DNA from: Saccoglossus kowalevskii
Lineage: Eukaryota > Hemichordata > Enteropneusta > Harrimaniidae
DNA length: 56,881 nt
Assembly: GCF_000003605.2 (NCBI RefSeq)
Contig: NW_003122411.1
Location: forward strand, 638,633-695,513
Reading direction: 5' to 3'
The translations under genes were made by a program, and so were the position numbers. Below, one piece after another: positions 40,372 through 50,829 of the stretch. How positions within the stretch are numbered: the stretch's first letter is position 1; each line of letters opens with the position of its first letter. The notes under the pieces are model-generated. The model did no database searches. It was not told the origin of the DNA and saw only the letters and a program-made list of their open reading frames with translations.

Positions 40372-41939
40372 GTAAGCCGAATCGCATGAATCTGGCTCCC
40401 TATTAAATAATAATAACATAATTTGGGAATATTCGTTCTTAAGTTTTAATGAATAGGTGATCTGCGTTACAAGAGGTTAAAATAGCACTAGCGAGAAATA
40501 CGTGTAAAACAATCCGCTGATTCATTTTCCCAGTGACAACATCTGGCCGCGTATAAAAATTGAAATCGGGTCTATTAAAAGTGTGCAGATTACTAATGTA
40601 CATTTCACGCGGAAATTAACAGCAACAATAAGGGGGAGTTATTGTGCGATGATTGGTTATCGACTAAAGACAACAATTTTATTAAAACAACAAACAAGTC
40701 ACAGTTTAAAACGGCTGATTAAAATAAACACTGCTCAATTTGAAGGCATGGAAAAGGGATGTGCTTTTGAATGTATGTATATATGCACACGGAAAGAAAA
40801 ACAAACCAAGTTTGCTGATTTTACATATATGACTAAATCAGGCGCTTAATAAAAAAATGCTTTTATTTAGTTATACAATCATTTAAAGTCACGGATGTTC
40901 CCAGAACTTCGCCGGGCTTCACCATATAATTAATTGGGATGGAGACAGCCCGGGTGCATTGTAAGTGCTGAGTACATATTTGTGCACTCAATAATACGTG
41001 AATCAGATACTTTTTAATATTGTTTCCCGGAGAGGAAGTTTTATTTTATCGTATTAACATTCTAGAAGCCGTGGTATTAAAATACTGTCCCTGTCTCACC
41101 AGATGATCGGGTGTACGTTGAAGGTGGGTGAAAATTTACGGTACTGTATTACAATACAAAAGTACCGCACCCGTTACATGTATATCATCGCCCCCTACTC
41201 GCCAGTCTGGGTAAATATCATTGCACGGAGAAGCATATGCAAGGGGACCGCTTTGATATGGGCTTTAACCAAACGCTGTCCGTGAAAAAGCCGGCACACA
41301 ATAGAGAATCGAAATGTTCCTAATTCCCCCTTTCTTTACTCTGCAAATACTGCAAGCTGTTGCTGTTTAGGTTTACTTGGACCTCCAATGAAAGTGCTAT
41401 ATTATAGCTTTTGATTTAATTACTCAATCATGAACGTGTTCGGCGATGATCTAAATTAACCGATGTGATTACGTCCCACGGTTTCGGGTCTCACGTGAAA
41501 CGTAAGCACACCTTTTAATGTATGACATTTTTGTGAAATCCCCGATGGAAGAAAGGGATAACAAATGCAGAAACAGACTGGAAATGTGATTGTTATTAAT
41601 AAATGAAACTACTAGTATATTCCTGTTTTATGACCACAAATCGCATATTTTCCATTAATTTAAAAGCATTTAGAGGATTTTGAAATACCTGTGTTCGATT
41701 TAGCATATATCGGCATGATGTATGTACGTTGAAGCGTGGTGGAGGGGGGGGGGGTCGTCACCTGCTCATGTGGCAGACGGCAATACCCATGAGCCTTTGC
41801 GTTTTTATCGTCGCTTGACACTCAAATACTGCGCAGATTACGACCCGACCGCTTTAAAACTCAGATCAGTAATAGTTCAATATTACTCTTCCCAGGTTGA
41901 AATTAGCATAGCAAGCATAAGATAGGAGAAAGAACTACA

Positions 41940-42060
41940 CGCATGCGCTGTAACTTCGAATTAGAAGTACGTACCAAGAATGCAAAGTGAATGGGAATGA
42001 GCTCGCCGCATGCGGCGGACGGGCACGAGTGAGGATTGGCGTTATTGCAGTTCACATGTG
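41940..42060. promoter_or_regulatory. CpG-dense patch with NRF1-like site
   Basis: Contains CGCATGCGC (about 41941-41949), close to the NRF1 palindrome GCGCATGCGC. It also has the palindrome CCGCATGCGG near 42008 and a GC-rich tract CAGCGGCGGGGTGGGAGGG. Sequences like this mark CpG-type promoters in animals. No exon with a convincing start could be linked to it on either strand. Confidence 0.2.
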
Positions 42061-42420
42061 CAGCGGCGGGGTGGGAGGGTTTCTGGGCGTCGATTGATAT
42101 ATTATATTATATTATCTGAGCATACAATCGATACTTCGTGACATTCAGCCGGTTTCGATTAGGTTTCTTCATTCAACCATTGTCTACCAAGCCCGCCCGG
42201 TATTCAGAATCGCTCATATTTCTCTCAATCCTCGGCAAACAGTGACAGGAGAAAGTTTCTCATCCGTATATTATCAAACACGTGCGCTTTACTGTGCAAT
42301 GTAATTACTGTTCATTTAGTGGTCTGCGAAAAAAACACAAAAAAACGACCGGATCATTGGCGGCTATACGTGACTAAAGTGATGTGAAATCGCTACATTC
42401 GCGGTTTTCTGACCCACGGA

Positions 42421-42440
42421 ATCAAATCAAATCAAATCAA
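42421..42440. repeat. (ATCAA)4 microsatellite
   Basis: Four perfect ATCAA units. Confidence 0.85.
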
Positions 42441-42837
42441 ATTTAATAAAGAAATAAGCAGGTAATTGTATTTAAAGTTTTTATTCTTCTGCCCCCACTT
42501 GCCGTTAATAACTTTAAATGAGCCCAGTGATTTAGTGTCACAACAAACATGGCTGTTGTTCTCATTCCTTGCGACGTTTCGAATCGAGAAATCTAAGAGA
42601 GCGCACAAAGGGGCTATAGTTTCGCCCTCCCGGTTCTGTAAGTTGTTTTCTCCTTTTATAGTTAGAAGAGAATAAGAGAGTTCAGTCCATTGAACGAGTC
42701 TTCTTGTTATACAAAACGGTGTCTGAATACAGCACCCATATTAAGTACAATTCATTCGACAAATTGCATTCATGTTCGGCATGTTTTTATTGTTCACGGC
42801 ATCCCCGGCCGATTCGCTTCGATGACTCCATCTCTTC

Positions 42838-42862
42838 AAAAAAAAAAAAAAAAAAAAAAAAA
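42838..42862. repeat. poly(A) tract
   Basis: Run of about 25 A. No retroposed body recognised beside it. Confidence 0.9.
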
Positions 42863-45657
42863 GCCGAAGTCGCATGAAACCACTTTACCGGCTCTCCGCT
42901 CCTATGAGGCTGCACAATTTCAAAGATGTCAGATTTAAATTGCTTATCTTTTTCTTCGGGAGTCAGCGTATACGACAGTTGAGCCGGAGCCCTCTAAGCT
43001 TACACCTTCTTTGAGACGCTTTCTTAAATACTGTGTGCGTAAACACTTAATATATTTGCCAGCACTGGCCATCCGTTGACCCCGCTGGCTAGTACATCGT
43101 TCCATGACCCTTCTCGCTTACCATGCACACACACTACTCTGCCACTCCATCCACTCGCCCTCTCCGAGTCTCTTATCGCATGAATGGGTGATTCTGTATA
43201 GCACACTTCATCGTGTAACACTACTACCCATAGCCCCCCCCTCCATCCCCCGGTCGGAGATCCAACAGGTGGTCGCGAGCAAGAGTTGTAAAAACACACA
43301 AGGAGAACCAATCCTGGCATTGATTGGCCGGCCATAACAAGATTTAGCCGCGAGGCATTCGATAGAAGAGACGACACTTAAAAACGGACGTCACAGGGAA
43401 GGATGAATTCCATTCTAAACCTTACAGTGCCCCCTTTTTTTCATTGAATCACGAGCAAAGATGCGTACGAACAACGCTTTGCTGTAAAGCATGGTCTGAA
43501 AAAACAACAACTTTGAAACAACATTCCCTCGGGGTGAAAGCATAGAAGCGAATTAACGCTCGAAAAACGCCAATTTCACGGCCATGCAAGCACAGTTTTT
43601 TGTCTAATTTGACTGGCATATTTACATTGAATGTCTCGTGAGGTCGACCAATTACGTCGGTGAAGTTTGACGATGAATGACTTGCTTTTTAAGCGCTCTT
43701 CACATGACAGTTTTCAGGCGATAAAACCAAGACTTGAATAACTCTTTTTGATTTAAAATATACACGATATCAAAATACGGTCCCGTTAACTAATTATAAA
43801 CAAAATCAGGTCTATATACTTTCATGATGCAAGAAGATGCAAGAAACCGCGAACTCGCATATATAAATGTCAAAGTTAAAAACAGAGTCTTTTTTGAATG
43901 CAATGAACCGATAAAACGAAATTCAAGTACCGATGTTTCATTGTATGTGTGTGCCCGTTCTAATCAAACGCTGTTAGCTCTAAGCGGCGTCGGATCATGC
44001 GGTGAGGATGGATCAAAGCGAGGCTCATTAGCATAAAGTTTAATTAAAGCGAGCACCCCTCGCTTCGTCTATGCGTGTGTAACGTTTCAATTCATCGTTG
44101 TATAAAAGATAAGTTTTATTTATAGTGTAGAAAATAAGTAAGCGAAAGCGTTTATTTTACGCAATTATTTCAGACTTGGCCGGTGTTCGAAATCGTGACA
44201 AAAACATTCATTAAAAGAATCCAATAACAGCAAAACTCATCAAAACTTATACGAGCATGCTTATTTCACCGATGATTATTTCTCTAATAAAAATAACATT
44301 ATAGCCATCTATAGGTGAACGGGTAACGGCTGAGTATTTGGCGAAACGCTCTAATAAAGAAAAGTCGAGATGATTACGCCAAAAAAGACGAAGAAGTCTC
44401 ACATAAAGAATACGTTTTGCATTACTTTAGAGAACCAACATGGTTGTCAGGGTTGACAACTCTATAAGTATTACCATTCCAAGAAAAGGGAATATTTTTT
44501 AAGAGAAACAAAAAGTAAACACGATATAAGAGGTTTAAGTTAACTGTATACACTGCTTCGGGGCATTCTGCTGTCTAAAGTTGCATTTCCCGGCCGAGTC
44601 TCCTCACTTATCGGGGTTCTGTGATTGAAATACCAGTACATTTATAATACTTGTGATCTATGCCTCATTTCAAATGACAAAGTTCCAGATCATCGGTTGA
44701 AAAAAAGTTACTTGTTCCAAAAACGATCGAAGACAAAGTATGAGACTAAGTTAGGAATGAACAAAATTGCATTCTGCACAACCGATACTCTCTAAGCAGC
44801 CATTTTGCAATTTACCTGACAATGCATGTCGCGTAAAATAATTTAATAACTGGAAAAGTTAGCCACATAGAATTAGCAAAATCGGAAAGAAAAAAACTTG
44901 AAAAGATTGACACCGATTGGATTTCCCAAAATAACTTGATAATGACACTCACCGCACGTATTTGCATTTAAATTAGGTTACGATGCCTACTATTACCAAG
45001 GAAACGAAAAGAAGACAAGTACACAAACAGACATGAGCAAGCAAACCTTAGATAAACACAAGGGAGGTGGATAATAGTTCAAGTCTGTAGCGAAGAAAAT
45101 TTTGCTCGATTAATTTGGTTGTATATGCTAGAACTGTCCCATAAAATGTTGTTGATAAAAAGTTTTGCTGTGAGTATTCAATCCATATCAGGACTACGAT
45201 GGAATTGGTGATACTACTGTCACGGAGTCACATGAGGTGGCATTTATCGCGATTGGAAATATCGATAACATCTTCGTGTGATTATTTACAGAATCTATCG
45301 ATTTTTTTGAAGTGATCGTAAAATCGAAAGACTATTTAAGACACGTTTTTTCATTGTTTCATCAATATTTTAATGACGTTAAAAAGTAAATTTTGTATTT
45401 CGTCAGTTTGTTCTACGCTCGTGTAAATACCGTAGAAATGGAAATCAAGTTCATGGAAAAAAACGCGAGGGAATCCTTGTGCGCGGGCTTCGCTGTACAG
45501 CGCAACAACACGACTTGCGAGTCTAAATACACAAACGCCCGGAAGTCGAACGATTTAGGGGGACAAATCTAGTGCGTTCGATCACTACTATTAGACGCAG
45601 GCACACATACAAATATACTGTATACATAAACAGGTCACTTGCTCAACAAATCGTCAT

Positions 45658-45707
45658 NNNNNNNNNNNNNNNNNNNNNNNNNNNNNNNNNNNNNNNNNNN
45701 NNNNNNN
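45658..45707. other. assembly gap (50 N)
   Basis: Exactly 50 N, a round number that usually denotes a scaffold gap of estimated or unknown size. Distances across it, including the FoxA-MIPOL1 spacing, are therefore approximate. Confidence 0.98.
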
Positions 45708-46644
45708 TATTTCTGAACAGAATATCAAATAATTAAAAACAAAACAAAACAAAGAAATGGACATAGCTAAAACCACTATTGTATATTACCCACAAATAAT
45801 CTTCTAAATTGCATAGCTGTATACTATTCGAAACGAAACGCGAAGACACACAAGTAGACAATACGTTATATGAAACTTGATCACACCCCAGCCAACTGTC
45901 CAAACGAATCGCAAAGAATCAGCGGATAACAGTTGTCATTATATTTTCAGTAAGCTGCTTTTATATATATATATTTCATTTTTTTAAATATATATTCGCC
46001 ACCATTCAAATTGAAGAGAATGTTTCTACCAATTTTTCCCAACGATGCTCAACATAAATAAACAAAGTTTGCGAACAAATTTAATGAAAGGTATTTAATA
46101 TTGAGAAACAAAACATCCCGTGCAGATCAAATTAAACTCGCAGCTTTTTCCCTCTTATCAATTTGGTGGCGAAATTGCAATATACAGCCTGGATTCAATA
46201 TTGTAGCTATATACATTGCATTCTCATATAACACTAAACAAACCAAGTCTCCATTGTGATGCGAGTAGTGACCGGGATGTCAGCTGTCGACGCTAATACG
46301 AAATGATGACATCTATTAAGCACGATAGCGAGATGAACATTTCATCAATTCAACAGGCACGTCTCGGCCCACGCTGTCGGATTTGTCCTTTATTTTCTCC
46401 TCCCTGTCAGTGTTTACCTGGCCGCGTATCAAGTTACAGGGTAATTATTAGATTGGGAAGACTTGAACTTCTTATGTGTCGCATCACAGCTGGAAATAAC
46501 AAAAGCTGAGATGAAATGCAAACAAGGCATTTAAATATTACCATATTCTAGTACAAATTAAAGTGAAAAGAAAAAAAAAAACTCGACCTTCCTCTCGGAT
46601 CCCATCCACTCCCTTGTGTGGTTTGACTTTATCTCTTACATTGA

Positions 46645-46678
46645 ATGACGCATGCGCACGTCATGTCAATATATAAAA
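46645..46678 (+). promoter_or_regulatory. candidate core promoter: CRE-like/NRF1-like palindrome plus TATA
   Basis: ATGACG (46645-46650) and CGTCAT (46659-46664) flank a CATGCGCA NRF1-like core, giving a near-palindrome. TATATAAAA follows at 46670-46678. A start would fall near 46700. About 75 nt later comes ATG-AAT directly followed by a perfect donor GTAAGT (46781-46786). The arrangement looks like a real promoter and short first exon whose first intron would contain the minisatellite. No second exon is established. Confidence 0.3.
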
Positions 46679-46910
46679 CTGTGTACACGGAACAATTCGA
46701 ATGTCATTTCTATTAAACTAGTCATATTTACATGCAGTCCACTGACTGTACGAGTAATAATTATTTAGACAATCATGAATGTAAGTGGCGACCATGTTTA
46801 TGGAATGAACGTTTAGTATAACATCACACCTTGGTATTGCACCTTGTGCCAGTGATGCCCCCAATCTGTCAGTATTTAGTGGGTAATACTATCTCACCGT
46901 AATGAGTGAT

Positions 46911-48007
46911 TATCCCATGTCTGTAGTAACCCAAGTGGGCGAGTATCCCATGTCTGTAGTAACCCAGGGGGGGGGGGTGAGTATCCCATGTCTGTAGTAA
47001 CCTAGGTGGGCGAGTATCCCATGTCTGTAGTAACCCAGGGGGGGGGTTAGTATCCCATGTCTGTAGTAACCTAGGTGGGCGAGTATCCCATGTCTGTAGT
47101 AACCCAGGTGGGCGAGTATCCCATGTCTGTAGTAACCTAGGTGGGCGATTATCCCATGTCTGTAGTAACCCAGGTGGGCGAGTATCCCATGTCTGTAGTA
47201 ACCTAGGTGGGCGAGTATCCCATGTCTGTAGTAACCCAGGTGGGCGAGTATCCCATGTCTGCAGTAACCCAGGTGGGCGAGTATCCCATGTCTGTAGTAA
47301 CCCAGGTGGGCGAGTATCCCATGTCTGTAGTAACCTAGGTGGGCGAGTATCCCATGTCTGTAGTAACCCAGGTGGGCGAGTATCCCTTGTCTGCAGTAAC
47401 CCAGGTGGGTGAGCATCTCATGTCTGTAGTGACCCTGGTTGGAGATTATCCCATGTCTGTAGTAACCCAGGTGGGCGAGTATCCCATGTCTGTAGTAACC
47501 CAGGTGGGCGAGTATCCCATGTCTGTAGTAACCTAGGTGGGCGAGTATCCCATGTCTGTAGTAACCCAGGTGGGCGAGTATCCCATGTCTGTAGTAACCC
47601 AGGTGGGCGAGTATCCCATGTCTGTAGTAACCTAGGTGGGCGAGTATCCCATGTCTGTAGTAACCCAGGTGGGCGAGTATCCCATGTCTGTAGTAACCCA
47701 GATGGGCGAGTATCCCATGTCTGTAGTAACCCAGGTGAGCGAGTATCCCATGTCTGTAGTAACCTAGGTGGGCGAGTATCCCATGTCTGTAGTAACCCAG
47801 GTGGGCGAGTATCCCATGTCTGCAGTAACCCAGGTGGGCGAGTATCCCATGTCTGTAGTAACCCAGGTGGGCGAGTATCCCATGTCTGTAGTAACCTAGG
47901 TGGGCGAGTATCCCATGTCTGTAGTAACCCAGGTGGGCGAGTATCCCATGTCTGCAGTAACCCAGGTGGGTGAGCATCTCATGTCTGTAGTGACCCTGGT
48001 TGGAGAT
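46911..48007. repeat. 33-bp minisatellite, about 33 units
   Basis: Tandem array of a 33-bp unit reading TATCCCATGTCTGTAGTAAC followed by CCAGGTGGGCGAG. Units start at 46911, 46944, then every 33 bp from 47084 onward. Two units near the left end are lengthened to 38 and 36 bp by G-run expansion. About nine units carry CCTAGG instead of CCCAGG, four carry CTGCAG instead of CTGTAG, and two divergent units (47414 and 47975) share the same set of changes. Because 33 is a multiple of three, long open frames run through it on the minus strand with an 11-residue period. That is a by-product of the period, not evidence of a gene. Confidence 0.97.
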
Positions 48008-48240
48008 TATCCCATGTCATGGTAGCCCTGGTGGGTGATTATCCCAGGCAAGTAGTGGCCCTGGTTGGTGATTATCCATGTCTGTAGTGACTCTGCTGGG
48101 TGATTATCCAATGCCAGTCATTAACTTTTGTGCTATGGTGTTAGTAGTGACCAAAACGGTGGGTGTTTATCCCATATTAGTGGTGACCTTGGTGGGTGTT
48201 CAACCCACGCCAGTCAGTGACCTCAACGGTGGGTGTTTGG
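48008..48240. repeat. degenerate tail of the minisatellite
   Basis: About seven decayed units with the same TATCC...GTGACC...GGTGGGTG skeleton but many substitutions and length changes (31-40 bp). They look older than the homogeneous array to their left. This suggests the array started here and expanded leftward. Confidence 0.8.
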
Positions 48241-50590
48241 AATATAGTGATAGCTAGTTTTTCTGTATTCACCTAAGAATTCACATAGTTGGTATATCTT
48301 TAATACATTTGTTAGATATTTCAGTCAAATACAAACTGTAGCATGAAATGCATCAACTTTCTTTACCACCCATGGAAATCAATATAAAACATTGATAATA
48401 ATAGTTGGTAAAATGGAAAAAAAAGTGTGTCTTACTTTTTCCTGGACCAAAACTACTACATTAGGTAAGTGCAGGAATAAATTCAACATTTCATACATTA
48501 AAAGGCACACTCACTTTTCTTGTGAATTGATGATTTTTGAGTTGTGCATATCCAAAATTACGTTATTTCCAATGGAAGTTCGTCGTGACTCACATCAATG
48601 ATTTCACACATGTTCTAAGAATGTTCGTATCAGTGTATGGCAAATCCATCCCTCTTGTCACACGCAATGGCAGGAATGTTCTAATTGGTCAGAAAGAGCT
48701 ATTAATATTTTAGATATCTGTGCTGATAGGATAGCATCACAGTCATTGCTTAGAGCTCGTTTGCATTTTACGTAAATGAACAATGTATTTCTTCTATACA
48801 GTGACTAAGTTGCACTGGACCCCTATTGAACAGAAGGTTGATGTGCGATGACTTCAGCACTACCGGTACAATGGAAATATGGTACATTTTTGGGGAAATT
48901 ATTATATTTCACACTTTTATTACAAATTTACAGAAATATTTTTTTTTCAAGGTATTACAAATTTTTCTTGTTGGGGCATTTCACTCGGACACAAACAAAT
49001 ATCGACAAGTACATATAATGGATTGAAAAATATACCATGATGTCTAACTATGCAATACAGGACATGTAAAGTCCCTTCTGGCATTGAACTTGAGCATGAT
49101 GAAAAAAAAAGCCATTTATATTGAAATGGGAACGTTTTTTGGTAGAGAAAAGGACAGATGTACTGGACTTATCAGGTCATCGTAATAAAAAAATGTGCGT
49201 TCTTCTTTAATTCTTGAGAGGTAGACATGGAAACACATTTTTTTTAAAGGGCAGTGATCATTGCAATGTTTATCATAGGTTCATAATTTTTTCTCCCAAA
49301 ATTTGAGTGCAAAAATTATGCTTATTTTTATGAGTTTTTCCGTGATTACTTATTGGCTGAGATCTTGATTAAAATTTGGGAAGCAATATGAAAATTGAAA
49401 CGTGTGTTTTATTTAGTGAAAGGTGACAAATGGTACCTTTGGGTTTTGGACATATTTAGTGGGAACATTTTGAAAAACTCTCTGCTTATGTACAAAAAAC
49501 TGCAGTGAAATTCACGCTACAAACAAATTTCATCCCATTCCTCTCTCCCAAAAAAAGTATTAAAAAACAAAACAAATAAACAATTCTAAATAAGGTAATG
49601 TTTTTTTTTTAGTTTCCATGATTGTAAAAATTTGTTGATGTACAAAATATTTCAATTAATGTACAAAGGTGATTCTTTACAGTGTTTATACAAAAACACT
49701 GCAATAACTTACAAATCAAAAATAGTTACATAATTTGGTTATTAGCATTAGATTAGCATACCAGAATAAATACGCACAGTATAAAAACAAGTCGACTTTA
49801 CAGACATAATTCGTCACACCCCCCCCCCCCTAAAAAAATCTGTTTCAAATCACACGAACCAGGCTGCTCTGCTCCAATCACTCGTCAGCGGTATATGCTA
49901 CAATCAACGATATCAGTTTGTTTCATTACGACCGTAACTTCAGCTATTAAATCGGATGCTATGTAGAAACATACACATCTGAATAAATATCAGTATTATT
50001 TGATTATTTCAATGCTTAATACACTGGCATATCAATTTTCAAACAGTGACATTTAATATACTTCCGCAACCCGCCCTCCAATACTGTTAAATAATTAAAA
50101 TATATGTGTAATTTATCCATATTCATAAAAAAAGAATATTACTAAGCACCTTGTATTGCAATCATTGCAATGACATTGCATTTACCATAGTTTTCATGCC
50201 AAATACCCCATTAAAAAAGAAATTAAAATATGTATGAATGAAAAAATGTTATGTATCTTGTTGGCAGATATTTTTTGCTATTTCTGAAAGGTTTAATAAG
50301 TTAATAACACACATAGTGTGGTGGTATATATATTCAGATGTTGATAAAAATCTGAACAAGTTTGAGTCATTTTTCCATAATAAGGTTTCCAATATTCAAC
50401 AATTATTTAAAAAAAAAAACAAATAAAAAATTAATGATAAAAAAAAATGATGCTGTTAAAAAAAAAATAATGATGAGGAAATAATAGTCATTAGATTCAT
50501 GATTATATTAATATCATTACATAAATTTAAAATGCTGTTGAAATTTAAAATGCTGTTTCCTGAATAACTTTAATATTGAAAGGAACTCAC
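48241..50590. other. AT-rich, CpG-poor region downstream of MIPOL1
   Basis: Low-complexity AT-rich sequence with few CpGs (about eight between 49021 and 49800). It may include MIPOL1 3' untranslated or read-through sequence. A locally CpG-richer minus-strand patch at 49880-49960 has a short open frame following an AG, but its splice phase does not fit the neighbouring exons. Nothing was identified with confidence. Confidence 0.45.
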
Positions 50591-50734
50591 GCTGGTATTT
50601 TCTACTACTTCACCCACATGATTGATGCATAACATGATTCCACCCGAGGTTTTCCCCGTGCCAGGTGAGATTCTCTGGACATCGAATCTGCTAATCGTTC
50701 TGCCATCAGCAACATCGAAAAAGGCACTGCTCAT
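50591..50734 (-). CDS. speculative exon of 48 codons, unknown protein
   Basis: Minus-strand ATG at 50734 opens 48 codons (MSSAFFDVADGRTISRFDVQ at the start). They end in phase 0 at a consensus donor, AGC|GTGAGT. The frame would otherwise close six codons later. The block keeps several CpGs in CpG-poor surroundings, as constrained exons do. It begins 28 nt beyond the MIPOL1 stop, too close for an ordinary independent promoter. It may be a downstream ORF in the MIPOL1 3' UTR, an alternative MIPOL1 end or chance. The plus strand has a competing short frame (ATG 50633, donor CCAG|GTGAGA at 50673). The protein is not recognised. Confidence 0.25.
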
Positions 50735-50740
50735 TTTTTT

Positions 50741-50746
50741 TTTATT
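50741..50746 (-). terminator. possible MIPOL1 polyadenylation signal
   Basis: AATAAA on the minus strand, 16 nt beyond the MIPOL1 stop. It is followed by an A run, so it may be fortuitous. If used, the 3' UTR would be extremely short. Confidence 0.25.
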
Positions 50747-50762
50747 TGAATCAGCATCATCT

Positions 50763-50829
50763 TCAGCTTACAATCTTTGGAGTTCCTTCAGCTAGCTTCT
50801 TTCGTAGTACATTAACAAGTCTTTCCAAT
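50763..50829 (-). CDS. mipol1: MIPOL1 last coding exon
   Basis: A strong acceptor (long TTTTCTTTTCTTTTTTTT tract, then ACAG) precedes a 67-nt coding stretch. Joined to the AA left by the upstream exon, it reads K, then LERLVNVLRKK, LAEGTPKIVS and stop. Vertebrate MIPOL1 ends, as I know it, with LERLVDVLRKK, a short Gly/Thr-rich linker and a stop at the same place. Phase and length agree exactly with the upstream exon (56159-56389). The heptad Leu/Val pattern continues the coiled coil. This marks the 3' coding end, about 38 kb beyond FoxA and pointing toward it. Confidence 0.93.

Larger units (their letters stand above)
40372..45657. other. non-coding interval up to the assembly gap
   Basis: No recognisable gene. 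Contains simple repeats, a CpG-dense patch (41940-42060) and scattered short open frames of chance length. Sequence just before the gap (about 45460-45600) is again CpG-rich and has a CCGGAAGT Ets-type motif near 45540. Confidence 0.55.

Noticed and set aside
46910-47977. 355-codon minus-strand open frame with an 11-residue repeat
   Set aside because: It coincides exactly with the 33-bp minisatellite. A period divisible by three keeps a frame open automatically, the frame breaks where G runs change unit length, and no promoter, splice signal or non-repetitive domain accompanies it.
46911-48007. CRISPR-like regular repeat
   Set aside because: Units are contiguous with no unique spacers and the host is an animal, so this is a minisatellite.
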